A stretch of 64,000 nucleotides of DNA, taken from Paenisporosarcina sp. FSL H8-0542 (lineage in GTDB: Bacteria; Bacillota; Bacilli; Bacillales_A; Planococcaceae). The translations under genes were made by a program, and so were the position numbers. Position 1 is the first letter of the stretch; the number at the start of each line of letters is the position of its first letter. Under the pieces are notes generated by a model that saw nothing but the letters and a program-made list of their open reading frames with translations, was not told the DNA's origin and did no database searches. Below are positions 47,051 to 55,773 of this stretch, piece after piece. Where the stretch lies: the NCBI RefSeq assembly GCF_038632915.1, contig NZ_CP152050.1:3533501-3597500 (forward strand), in the 5' to 3' direction.

Positions 47051-50000
47051 TTAATTATTTTGCTCAAGACTTTGATAAACGGAAATCATGTCTTGTTTAT
47101 CCAGCTCACGAATACGATTGAAAATAGGTATATCTTCCACACCATCTGTAAGTAATCTTTCAGCCACTACATCCCTTACTTTACCGGTCAGCCAGGTTTG
47201 TACGTCGAAGCCTTCGATGATTTCCTTCCGACCTTCATTATTGATACCACTAGCATGACAACTCACACAGGGCACCGACAATTTATACACGCCGTCATGA
47301 AGACCATCTTCGGAAATGACTTTCTTCCCTGCACAGAATGGACATTTATGACTTGCTTTAACTTTATTGATTTGGGTAACAATTTTTTTGTATCCAAACG
47401 CTTCGTACACATAAGTTAGCTTTTTATATTTTCCATTGGTGAAATACTTATCGATAATGGTTTCTCTCGTTTCGGTAATGTTGGCGAAATCACAGATTGT
47501 GATCTGGTTTTTACAGCTTATTGCTTCGATTTTGCTTCCAATACTGTCCCAGAATGGGAAAGCATTCTGTAAAACGATCTCGTAGTCAATAAAGCTTGCC
47601 TGCTCCAGTTCCAGCATTTTCAGTGCTACTTGCGTTCCCCTAGAAAGGAGGGAAACATCTTCAGTAAGCACCATATCGCCGCCAACAACCGCTTTTAGAT
47701 TTTCTAGTTCCGGCAATTTCCCTACTGTTTTTATGACTTGATCGATCGGTTGTTGAATGAGTTCACGAATATCGATGTTACCAAACAATAGTTTTTTATG
47801 ATGGTTCAGCACGGTTCCTTCACAGACAGGACAAGCAATCATCACTTTTGATTCCTTCATATGATCTTTAATGATGGATTTCGAAATAAACATATAACGG
47901 CCAATAATTAAATTAAAGCCTTCCCATGTTCTCGAAGCCTTGCCTGCTTTATCATAAAATGACTTTTCCCAATAACCATATAAAAAGGTGTGCTTTTCCG
48001 CTTCAGTCATCTCATTGAAGCTCTTGCTGATATCTTGTCCGAGTTCATTCTTTATCTCATCAAACAGGAATTGCAACTTTGGATATTGATAATATTTCAA
48101 TACCTCCATCACGTCTGGATGTAATAAGCCATCCCAGAATGGCACAGTTTTTTCCTGAATGACCACATCAAAATTGAATTTCTCAATGACCCGACGCCCG
48201 GAACAACATGGACAATGATTTTCTTGATTATAGAAATCGAAGCTTCTTGTATCTTTATTGGTCGGATGGGCAGCAACAATATGGTTGATCAGCCCGCCCA
48301 TTTCATAGAGGAAGCTATATTGACTATACAAGTGCCTTTCAAGATCAATGGCGATAACGGGTGCGATGATGTCGGATTCATATTCACCATAAATTAACCT
48401 TGCCATAGGTGAAAGGCTTTTTAGAATGCCGCCCTTATAGATATTTTCTGCATTTTTAAAGTAGACCAAATGATTTTCTTCTAAGTAGTGAATACCGTTT
48501 CGCTGCTTGAGTGTTGAAGAAATGTGCAATGGAGCAACTTCTTCACTATTTTTTTGACGGTAATACTCTTCATGACTGACAACATCAAGATGTTGAACAG
48601 GTGCAAGCTTTCTTTTACCAAAATCTACAATAAAATCAGAGCTTTCCAGCATATATGCATTATGTTCAATCATCATGATGGAGACAGATTCATTCTCTAG
48701 AATGACCCTAACACTATCAATAAATTGGTTTAAAATATTTTGAGATAACCCTTTTGAAGGCTCGTCAAAAATAAACAACGTATGTGGATTTTTGGCGTTC
48801 GTAAACAACTCAGAAACTAAATGAACACATTGAAATTCACCCGTTGATAAAGTTTGTGTTTTTCTTTCTAACGTCAAATAACCAAGTCCAAGTTTGATCA
48901 ATAAGCTCAAGCGTTTATGAGCGATGTCTTCCTTAGGTAGTTCATCAATAATATCTTCAATCGAACGTAGAAAAATATCATCTATCTCGTCACTATATTT
49001 AGTGAGTTTCTTCTTAATATCAAGAAACGTCGCAACGGTTGACCGGCTCGTAATCGATTGATTCCGATCTTGCCCAACCATGACTAGTTTATCTTTTGGA
49101 TATCGCTTCATAAAATCTTTGGTGATACACTCATTGACGAGAGTGGATTTACCACATCCAGACTCACCGGTAAAAGTGACAAGTCTATTTTTGGGAATTT
49201 GGATTTCATCTATTTGAATATTTCGGCAGTAAAGATCCTGGAATTGATAGTATTCTGTTGGCATAGCCTGATTTCGTTTCCAGATGATTGGTTTTGGACG
49301 TGGGGATTCTTCTACAATTTTGCCGCCATACTTGCCACTTCCTGGTCCAAAGAACAATTGCTCATCTGTTGCATCGAGTACCGTGTCAGAATGATCGATG
49401 AGCCAGATTTGATTCTTATACCCTAATTGTTTTATCTGTTCTAAAATTTTCAATAGTGTTTCGTGATCAAGGCCAACCGAGATTTCATCAATAATAATAA
49501 CGGTATTTTCACTGGCTGCCATGAACTCGGCCAAGTAAAGCCGTGTTAATTCCCCGCCTGATAAAGTCCCCATTATCCGATTCAATGTTAAATAACCAAT
49601 ATTCATATTGATTATATTTTGGAGAATATGCTGCTTCGCTTCACTAACGTGCAAAACTTCAGCTAATGAGAGAATGGTTTCTATGCTTAAGTCGTTGAGT
49701 TCGGAAATACTATGTGGTTTTCCAAATAATTCAATCGTATATTGCTCAACTTCTTGGTTATAACGACTGCCCTTGCACTTTTTACATTCCACATTTTTGG
49801 TCGTGCCACGTCCTTTACAATCCCGACACCAGCCTAATTCATTATTAAATGAAAAAACTTCTGGAGAAAGATTAAATTTTTCAGCAAGGCGAACACGAAT
49901 TTCTTTAAAAACGCCTGTATGGGTGCCAATGGTAGACCGCGGATTAGAAGAAATCGATGCTCTTCCGAGAAAAAGCACTAAAGGCATGTCTTCCATTTTG

Positions 50001-50218
50001 ATGGCACTGAAATTTGTTTCCATAATTTTAGAAAACAAATACTGATATTCTGCCTTTGGCAATAATGAAACGAGACGCTTCTTGGACTCTTCACCAATGG
50101 TTTGACTAAAAGTGGTTTTTCCGGACCCAGACAAACCTGCAATTCCTAACGATTGATTTACTGGCAGTAAGGCATCTAATTGATTAATGTTATTAGCAAT
50201 TAATCGATTTATTTTCAT
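47051..50218 (-). CDS. UvrA-like ABC ATPase with a cysteine-rich C-terminal extension
   Basis: This 1055-residue protein has a UvrA-type double-ATPase core. First half: Walker A GLSGSGKTT (28-36), zinc pair C131/C134 with C145/C148, signature LSGGE (219-223), Walker B IIIDE (241-245), H276. Second half: Walker A GESGCGKST (351-359), degenerate signature LSTGE (457-461), Walker B LFIFDE (481-486), H519. Each half is compact. The second-half zinc module of true UvrA is missing between 360 and 455, and there is no room for the UvrB-binding domain. A unique region of about 500 residues follows with CPCC (669-672), C796/C799, C959/C962 and C984/C987, and an LSRGTQ (858-863) that looks like a third, decayed signature. 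It is related to UvrA paralogues linked to drug or DNA-lesion tolerance, but not a canonical excinuclease subunit. It lies in the accessory region. Confidence 0.85.
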   Translation of the reverse strand: MKINRLIANNINQLDALLPVNQSLGIAGLSGSGKTTFSQTIGEESKKRLVSLLPKAEYQYLFSKIMETNFSAIKMEDMPLVLFLGRASISSNPRSTIGTHTGVFKEIRVRLAEKFNLSPEVFSFNNELGWCRDCKGRGTTKNVECKKCKGSRYNQEVEQYTIELFGKPHSISELNDLSIETILSLAEVLHVSEAKQHILQNIINMNIGYLTLNRIMGTLSGGELTRLYLAEFMAASENTVIIIDEISVGLDHETLLKILEQIKQLGYKNQIWLIDHSDTVLDATDEQLFFGPGSGKYGGKIVEESPRPKPIIWKRNQAMPTEYYQFQDLYCRNIQIDEIQIPKNRLVTFTGESGCGKSTLVNECITKDFMKRYPKDKLVMVGQDRNQSITSRSTVATFLDIKKKLTKYSDEIDDIFLRSIEDIIDELPKEDIAHKRLSLLIKLGLGYLTLERKTQTLSTGEFQCVHLVSELFTNAKNPHTLFIFDEPSKGLSQNILNQFIDSVRVILENESVSIMMIEHNAYMLESSDFIVDFGKRKLAPVQHLDVVSHEEYYRQKNSEEVAPLHISSTLKQRNGIHYLEENHLVYFKNAENIYKGGILKSLSPMARLIYGEYESDIIAPVIAIDLERHLYSQYSFLYEMGGLINHIVAAHPTNKDTRSFDFYNQENHCPCCSGRRVIEKFNFDVVIQEKTVPFWDGLLHPDVMEVLKYYQYPKLQFLFDEIKNELGQDISKSFNEMTEAEKHTFLYGYWEKSFYDKAGKASRTWEGFNLIIGRYMFISKSIIKDHMKESKVMIACPVCEGTVLNHHKKLLFGNIDIRELIQQPIDQVIKTVGKLPELENLKAVVGGDMVLTEDVSLLSRGTQVALKMLELEQASFIDYEIVLQNAFPFWDSIGSKIEAISCKNQITICDFANITETRETIIDKYFTNGKYKKLTYVYEAFGYKKIVTQINKVKASHKCPFCAGKKVISEDGLHDGVYKLSVPCVSCHASGINNEGRKEIIEGFDVQTWLTGKVRDVVAERLLTDGVEDIPIFNRIRELDKQDMISVYQSLEQNN

Positions 50219-50497
50219 ATGTACATCCTCTCTATTTATGTAAACTCAGTCTTTCCACGTTAGAACATCGACAAACTCTTTTGTGATACGGGTTCATCTT
50301 AATGGTCCAAAATAGTTTAACCACGTTTTTTATTTGATTTATAAAACCTACTTAAAAATCTCTGGAAAATACAAATGTAAACCACGCTCTATTAATCAGT
50401 TACTTCCTTCATTTAAATTTATCACTAATTATGGATTATTAAAATAACATCAGAGTTAAACTATGTGATAGCTATTTTGATAAAGGATGTGTATTAT
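50219..50497. other. Intergenic stretch holding a diverged rlmH-end copy
   Basis: No gene is supported. Bases 50281-50308 hold copy E of the rlmH end (separate entry). Promoters for both flanking genes must be here. Confidence 0.5.
50281..50308 (-). repeat. Diverged copy E of the rlmH 3' end
   Basis: On the minus strand the bases encode Thr-Ile-Lys-Met-Asn-Pro-Tyr-His-Lys, aligning with the Ile-Ile-Lys-Gly-Glu-Pro-Tyr-His-Lys end of rlmH in this window. Nucleotide core AACCCGTATCACAA matches AACCGTATCATAA of rlmH with one insertion and one change. No stop follows directly. Same orientation as rlmH. Confidence 0.5.
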
Positions 50498-50752
50498 ATG
50501 GATTTTTTTCAAGGCCAAGTAACTCTTACTACCTTTGAGTGGATTCTTCGAGCTATTGTTGCTTTTTTCTTCTTATTAACTGTTACTAGAGTATTAGGTC
50601 AGCGTGTCATCTCTCAATTAAGACCTCTTGATTTCGCTATTGCTTTAGTCATTGGAAACATTATTGCTCATCCACTATCAGATGAACAACTTGGGCTTAA
50701 AGGGTCTATCGTTACAACCATTGTATTGGATGTACCATTTACAAAAGGCTAA
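50498..50752 (+). pseudogene. Truncated DUF421 (YetF-like) membrane protein gene
   Basis: The 84-codon frame starts well (AAAGGATG ribosome-binding site, ATG at 50498) and gives the membrane N-terminus of the DUF421/YetF family: RAIVAFFFLLTVTRVLGQRV, ISQLRPLDFAIALVIGNIIA and HPLSDEQLGLKGS. Full proteins are about 210-230 residues with a soluble C-terminal domain. Here the family sequence breaks off near residue 77 and ends in an unrelated VPFTKG-stop. It is most likely a deletion remnant. YetF-type proteins are spore or vegetative membrane proteins of poorly known role. Confidence 0.75.
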
Positions 50753-50795
50753 TAACAGTGTAATATTACACTATTAGTGGAATTTAACACTGTTA
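50753..50795. promoter_or_regulatory. Nested palindromes upstream of the XRE regulator gene
   Basis: TAACAGTGT at 50753-50761 pairs with ACACTGTTA at 50787-50795, and AGTGTAATATTACACT at 50757-50772 is a perfect 16-base palindrome. The cluster lies 18-60 bases before the regulator start, as expected for an autoregulatory operator. The shared half-site AGTGTAA/TTACACT appears repeatedly. Confidence 0.55.
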
Positions 50796-50812
50796 CATGG
50801 AGATGATGTTAT

Positions 50813-51265
50813 TTGAATAAAGAAACTGTAATTGATTTGATTTCTAAGAATGTTCGACTAATTCGTCTTGAAAAAGGATATTCTCAAGAAAAAATGGCTA
50901 CTGTTCTAGGGATTTCCAAAAAGACACTGGTTCAAGTTGAAAAAGAAAGAACATCAATTGGTTGGACGAATGCAGTCGTAGTTTGTGCCTTATTTAAGGA
51001 TAGTCAAATCCTAGAACACATTTTAGGAGAAGAACCTTTTGAAGTAATTGAAACACTAGCTCACGATGGTATCAATACTCCAAAAGTAAAAACATTAGGA
51101 GGAAAAATGTTTTGGAATGAGATTGCGAAAAAAGGAAAATTTCGAGTACAACAAAATGTGATCAGCCAACATTATCGTATTTTAGATGGTAGTGATTATA
51201 GGTGGTATAGCACGTTTGAAGAAGAAGAAGTTATGAATCGTTTTTACGAATTAACTAAGGAGTAA
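50813..51265 (+). CDS. XRE-family helix-turn-helix regulator
   Basis: This 150-residue DNA-binding protein has an N-terminal HTH (residues about 8-60; RLIRLEKGYSQEKMATVLGI followed by SKKTLVQVEKER) and a C-terminal region of about 80 residues with MFWNEIAKKGKFRVQQNVIS and DYRWYSTFEEEEV. It starts with TTG, ten bases after GGAG. The next gene, a membrane protein, follows by 24 bases, so the two form a small operon. Palindromes just upstream suggest autoregulation. The C-terminal domain is not one I can name. Confidence 0.85.
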   Translation: MNKETVIDLISKNVRLIRLEKGYSQEKMATVLGISKKTLVQVEKERTSIGWTNAVVVCALFKDSQILEHILGEEPFEVIETLAHDGINTPKVKTLGGKMFWNEIAKKGKFRVQQNVISQHYRILDGSDYRWYSTFEEEEVMNRFYELTKE

Positions 51266-51289
51266 TTAAATTTTAAAGGAGAAATTACA

Positions 51290-51697
51290 ATGGATAAAAA
51301 CAAGAGAGTCATTATATTAAACAGTATATTAGTAGGAACTATCGTACTAAATCTGTTTATTTTTACTTCACGTATGCGCTTTTTCCCTTGGTTTATTGAA
51401 GATGCATGGGGATATTTAGGATTATTCCTAACTGCACCAATTTTAATAGGTATTTTTTTCATACTAAGACATTTTCACAAGCAACAACTAGTCACAAATA
51501 TAAATAAGACAATTCCATTGTTTGTCGCAATAACATCATTGATTATTGTGTTTGGGCCGACAACTGACTTTTTAAATATTGTTGCCCTTTTAATTAACGT
51601 AGCTTCAGTATTTTTAGCAACAAATTTCCTATTCAATCAAAATGGGGGGAAAAATAATTATGGATTTAGTAGTAAAAAATTAGAGTCGAATCTCTAA
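51290..51697 (+). CDS. Four-segment membrane protein paired with the XRE regulator
   Basis: This 135-residue protein has four predicted membrane segments (about 7-25, 39-58, 75-90 and 95-113) and a polar tail. AAAGGAG lies 8 bases before the ATG. It follows the XRE gene by 24 bases in the same direction. It may be the target or partner of that regulator. No family is recognised. Confidence 0.75.
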   Translation: MDKNKRVIILNSILVGTIVLNLFIFTSRMRFFPWFIEDAWGYLGLFLTAPILIGIFFILRHFHKQQLVTNINKTIPLFVAITSLIIVFGPTTDFLNIVALLINVASVFLATNFLFNQNGGKNNYGFSSKKLESNL

Positions 51698-51863
51698 CAA
51701 AGCAGGAAATTAGACTCATTTTATATCGAAATTTGTTTAGCGTATATTTTCGTTAAAATGTGGGCGGGACTCCGTAATGGCACTAAGTGAGGGTATTGAT
51801 GCTGTAAATTATGTTTAATAAATAGAAGGGCCCCCTTTACCTAATCATAAAATCAGACTATCC

Positions 51864-52309
51864 CTACGAATTGCTTCTGTACGGCAGACACTCTTTTCCT
51901 TGCCTAATGGTTGCTGTACCCTTCGTTGTTGTATAAGGCGGTGTTTTCGGCAAAACGTTCATGACCAATAGCCGGATTGAATGATCTTTATAAAATATTT
52001 CATCAAACGAAGGGGTTATGTGTGGATCCGTATTTTCAAATATCCTTTTTTGTAATTCTTCTATGTCTATATCAAATGGAATCCCTATTAAAACATTTTC
52101 TATTCCCTGAATTTTGTCGGCCACGCCGAAAACAACGCTGCCCCCGCCGCCATTTGCCATACAAACAGCGTATTTAATCATTTTATTGACGTTTTCCTCC
52201 ACAGCACTAAAATTCCATTGTTTAAAGTCTAGGTCCTGTGCCTCAAAATCATCTGCAATATGATGATCCAATTGCTGAATGATCTCCATGATTTCGCTTT
52301 TATCTTCAT
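51864..52309 (-). pseudogene. Truncated and frameshifted AlbA_2-domain regulator gene
   Basis: The sequence encodes the Schlafen AlbA_2 domain: HIADDFEAQDLDFKQW, VEENVNKMIKYAVCMANGGG, GSVVFGVADKIQGIENVLIG and KTPPYTTTKGTATIRQGKEC. Full proteins of this type run to 450-600 residues; here the frame ends shortly after GKEC. At the 5' end a perfect AAGGAGG lies 8 bases before an ATG at 52309, but that ATG is one frame away from the domain; one extra A in the AAATCATGG region would explain it. Both ends are thus damaged, so I call it a pseudogene. Confidence 0.7.
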
Positions 52310-52581
52310 AAGAATATCCTCCTTTCCAGCAAAATCGATCTATATACCTTGCAAATACGTTAACCAATGCTTATACAAAAAAGGCAGTCCCTTATTACAA
52401 ATACACTTGTAAGAACTACCTCTTATTATATTTATATGTTTGTTTCGTCATGGCTGTTTATAAAGCTTTTTGAAATTGCACGCCGGCTCCATACTTGCAT
52501 AAAGCCCCCGTGGTTCATTGATCCATTCAATCGGCTTCATCATACATTATTCAACACATGCAATTCCCAACTTTCTCCAAA

Positions 52582-52652
52582 CCGACACCTACATTTTTCG
52601 CTAAAGTAATACTTTTGAATAGACTAATCCTTTGCTAACGTTATCAGTAAAT
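52582..52652 (+). repeat. Leader repeat R2
   Basis: Diverged copy of R1 (42425-42505), sharing the blocks CCTACATTTT, ATACTTTT, AATAG, CCTTTGCTA and GTTATCAGT in the same order and spacing. No gene follows it in the same direction, so it may be the orphaned leader of a lost gene. Confidence 0.55.
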
Positions 52653-52807
52653 GTGAAAACGGATTTATTATGTAAGGATTTCAAAGGAAGGCTTACGTGC
52701 CACTCCTCAATATCTATAAAAGAAGAAAGTTGATGAACAAACATGGAAACTTAAACATTTATCAATACTCCTTGCACAGGTACCTGAAATTTTGTTAAAC
52801 AGATTAG

Positions 52808-52836
52808 AACCTCATTTACTTATGATAAGGTTCTCC
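52808..52836 (-). repeat. Copy C of the rlmH 3' end (att-like site)
   Basis: The 29 bases are identical to the true rlmH end (60530-60558) except at two positions, and on the minus strand encode Gly-Glu-Pro-Tyr-His-Lys-stop followed by ATGAGGTT. Direct repeat with copies A and B. About 15 further bases on its right resemble those next to copy B. Confidence 0.85.
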
Positions 52837-52840
52837 GTGA

Positions 52841-54919
52841 CTAATCTATTTGAGGATTATTCAAATTGTTTTTAGAATAGAATTTAACAAAAAAAGTAGT
52901 GCCATCTAATCCAGTTTGAATTTCAATTTTCGCATTATGACGGGCAGCAATGGCGTAACAAATGCCTAACCCCAAGCCAGTGCCATTATCTTTGGTTGTA
53001 TAGAATGGAGTACCCAGTTTCTCTAATATTTCTTGCCTGATACCTTCTCCTTGATCCCGTACTGCAAGAACTACACAATTTTCATCTTCTATGTAGGTAC
53101 TGATGGATAGCACTTTCCCTGTGCTCATCGCTTCTAAGCCGTTACGGTATAGGTTTATTACTAATTGCCGTATCTCATTACGATTTAAAAGCAATTCTGG
53201 GATGTCTTTAGTATCGAATTGAATAAGTTTATTTTGATTAAATGTATCAATCTTTATTAAAGGTGAAATATCATAGATAATTGAATTTAAATCTAACATC
53301 TGTAAATCAGATGTCCTTGTATTTCCCATTGAAAGAAATTCAGTAATAATGGCATTGGCACGGTCAAGTTCTTCAATCATTAAATTAAAGTGGTCATTAT
53401 GTTTTTCAAATTCGTCCTCTTTTTTTAATAACTGTAAGAATCCTCGTACCGTTGTCATTGGATTTCTAATCTCATGGCTGATACCTGCTGCCATTTGCCC
53501 TATTAATTCTAAGTTGGAAAACCTTCTCAGTTCATTTTCATATTTCTTTTTTTCCGTTACATTTTTAAATAGGCAACAGATACCCTCGTCATACGGGTAA
53601 GCCACTACTTCGTAACAATAATCTTCAGAGGTTGCGGGAATATCGAAATGTACAGGAACTCTCTCTAACATCGCACGATGAAATTCTTTATACATGACGG
53701 TATCTATACTTTTCGGGAAGATCTCCCATATATTTTTGCCTAATACATCTTTTGCCGCTTTCTTTTGTGGTAAATATTGATGTTTATTTATGTAAATAAA
53801 TTCCCATTCTTTATTCAAAGCAAAGAACCCATCCGTAATACTTTCAATAACACTTGTAACTTTTTCATTAGCAGCGGCTAGTTCCCTTGTTCGCTCTTCC
53901 ACCATGTTTTCAAGTTGGTCCATATCTAACAAGTTTGAAAACGTAGGGGCTGTGGCATCAACTATAGATTGTGCCAGTTGAATTTGGGATTCATCGTAAC
54001 TGTGAGTTTTTCTCACCAAATCCACAACTGTTATTACCCCTAATACTTCTCCCATTGAAACCAATGGAATCATAAGCAGCCCCTTTGTATCCTCACTTGG
54101 GATGTGAATTATATTTTTTGTTATAATAGCCTCTTGGATCATGGCTTCATAGCTATGGACCATTTTTATGTTATTAAGGGTTTCACTCCACTCTGCTTCC
54201 GTCCAATCACAGTCTTTACTTAACTTCGTTAATCTAATTGTTTTTTTTTCTAACGGTTCTAGGAGGTGGGCAGCAATATTTTTGCTATCTAAAATCTTTC
54301 CTAAGTAGAAAAAGCATTTATCAAGACTTTCCTGTATCGAGGAACACATCGATAAATCACGTGTAACATTAAGCAACAACTGCTTTTCGGCAATAAGGTT
54401 TTCCTTTTGTGTTAAATTATTCACGTTTTGAATTGCGACTGCAGCCATATTCACATAAGCTTCAACACTTTGAATTTCCGACTCTGTCAAGTTCATTGGC
54501 GTTCCATAATCAAATAAAAAAACTAGACCAAATAACTCTTGCTCAATTGAGATAGGCAGAACTAATAAGGATTTAATTTTGAAGGCTTCAACTGATTTCG
54601 GATCCGGCCGATTATCTTTTGAGGTATCCGGGATGTGGATGGTTTTTTTAGTTTCAATCACTTCTTTGGCTAGTAAGTCTATATCAGGATCAATTAGTTG
54701 CGTATCGAGCGCCATGCCATTCATGAGTTCAGGTTTTCCTGCAAATCCTCTAAATGTTCCATCTTTTTGAGGTAAATAAATACCAACGGAATTACATTGA
54801 ACAATCTCTTCAGATATTGCACTCGTTACACGCTGTAATACTTCACGTAGTTCTAACTTTGTATTTATTATTTTTGTTATATTTGCAAGCCTAGAATATC
54901 TTGTTTGTTCCATTAACAT
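52841..54919 (-). CDS. Soluble histidine kinase with GAF-GAF-PAS sensors
   Basis: This 692-residue cytosolic sensor kinase has GAF 1 (about 10-165, ending MAAVAIQN), GAF 2 (about 175-330), a short coiled linker VEERTRELAAANEKV, PAS (about 345-465, with ITDGFFALNKEWEFIYINK), HisKA with H482 in AAGISHEIRNPMTTVRGFLQ, and HATPase with DQGEGIRQEIL and TGLGLGICYAIAARH. No response regulator is adjacent. The HEIRNPMTTVRGFLQ type is shared with KinA/KinE-like sporulation kinases, so input to the Spo0 phosphorelay is plausible. Its stop codon lies 4 bases from rlmH-end copy C, at the edge of the putative inserted segment. Confidence 0.9.
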   Translation of the reverse strand: MLMEQTRYSRLANITKIINTKLELREVLQRVTSAISEEIVQCNSVGIYLPQKDGTFRGFAGKPELMNGMALDTQLIDPDIDLLAKEVIETKKTIHIPDTSKDNRPDPKSVEAFKIKSLLVLPISIEQELFGLVFLFDYGTPMNLTESEIQSVEAYVNMAAVAIQNVNNLTQKENLIAEKQLLLNVTRDLSMCSSIQESLDKCFFYLGKILDSKNIAAHLLEPLEKKTIRLTKLSKDCDWTEAEWSETLNNIKMVHSYEAMIQEAIITKNIIHIPSEDTKGLLMIPLVSMGEVLGVITVVDLVRKTHSYDESQIQLAQSIVDATAPTFSNLLDMDQLENMVEERTRELAAANEKVTSVIESITDGFFALNKEWEFIYINKHQYLPQKKAAKDVLGKNIWEIFPKSIDTVMYKEFHRAMLERVPVHFDIPATSEDYCYEVVAYPYDEGICCLFKNVTEKKKYENELRRFSNLELIGQMAAGISHEIRNPMTTVRGFLQLLKKEDEFEKHNDHFNLMIEELDRANAIITEFLSMGNTRTSDLQMLDLNSIIYDISPLIKIDTFNQNKLIQFDTKDIPELLLNRNEIRQLVINLYRNGLEAMSTGKVLSISTYIEDENCVVLAVRDQGEGIRQEILEKLGTPFYTTKDNGTGLGLGICYAIAARHNAKIEIQTGLDGTTFFVKFYSKNNLNNPQID

Positions 54920-55068
54920 TCACACAGTCTCCAATCAATTGGGTTAGCGTTTATTATTTACGTCTTAGTGATCTTTCAAAGGAAGGATCCAAATAGAAAT
55001 AAAGAATACTATATTATTAATAAAAAAGATTCCATACTGAATATCTTTTTACATTGAGTAGGAATTTG

Positions 55069-55399
55069 GATTACTTATTTGAATCGATTAATGAAAATGT
55101 ATATGTACTAGCAATATTGGACACAAGTTGGAACTCTTATAACAACTGTTACTTTATTGTACAGGAAGTTGATAGATTTAGGTAAAAAGGAGCATTCCAT
55201 ATACCTTGAACAAGCTCTAAATAGAATAGGCAAATCACCAGAAGATGTTACTCTCATCTTAGCAACCCACGGTCATAAGGATCATGTACAAGAAGCTACT
55301 ATTTTTAAAAATGCTTCTTTTGAAGAACAAGATGTATACCTCTCCGTCCCTTCCAAACGATAGCCTTATCCTGAAAACATTATCGAATTGCATGAATAA
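55069..55399 (+). pseudogene. Eroded metallo-beta-lactamase-fold hydrolase gene
   Basis: Frame 1 reads FESINENVYVLAILDTSWNS followed by YNNCYFIV; the reading then continues in another frame as LIDLGKKEHSIYLEQALNRI and ILATHGHKDHVQEATIFKNA, carrying the zinc motif THGHKDH. A TAG interrupts it after VYLSVPSKR, and PYPENIIELHE follows in frame before the sequence breaks off. The gene therefore has a frameshift near 55165, a nonsense codon at 55360-55363 and a lost C-terminal half. Confidence 0.7.
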
Positions 55400-55773
55400 T
55401 AGCCTTGTTTTTTGTTCCATAAAACTCTTTATTTGAAATTGGTGTTGTTCCCTACGACCACATTAATTGGTAATTTCCAAACCAATATCGATTTCTTTAA
55501 CATAGTAACTACTTCTTGGAGCCCTCCACATTCTCATTAAATATATATTCTTATTATTTCTTTTGATAAAAAAGTATTTATTAGAACAAGTGTCTACTCA
55601 AAACGAAATATATGAGCATATACATATTGAATATCCAATAATTTGTTACGTTTTCGATGTTAAGAAGATAAGTGTAACTTTATTACGCGAGACCATTATT
55701 TTCTTCCCTACTGAAGTTTAACCTCTCATTTTTTTGGAGAATAAAATGAATTCGATAAAGGAGGAATAGAAAA
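55400..55773. other. AT-rich gene-free stretch upstream of the second SET gene
   Basis: No gene is supported. A seven-codon frame at 55748-55771 (MNSIKEE-stop, with TTGGAG before it) overlaps the ribosome-binding site of the SET gene; this is probably chance but could be a leader peptide. Confidence 0.45.

Larger units (their letters stand above)
52310..52840. other. Gene-poor stretch with repeat R2 and rlmH-end copy C
   Basis: No intact gene is supported. A 31-codon minus-strand frame at 52448-52543 (MMKPIEWINEPRGLYASMEP...) may be the 5' piece of a lost gene. Repeat R2 lies at 52582-52652 and copy C of the rlmH end at 52808-52836. Confidence 0.45.

Noticed and set aside
52367-52609. 80-codon plus-strand frame near the AlbA_2 remnant
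   Set aside because: No ribosome-binding site; composition (many His, Asn, Pro) looks like non-coding translation, and it overlaps repeat R2.
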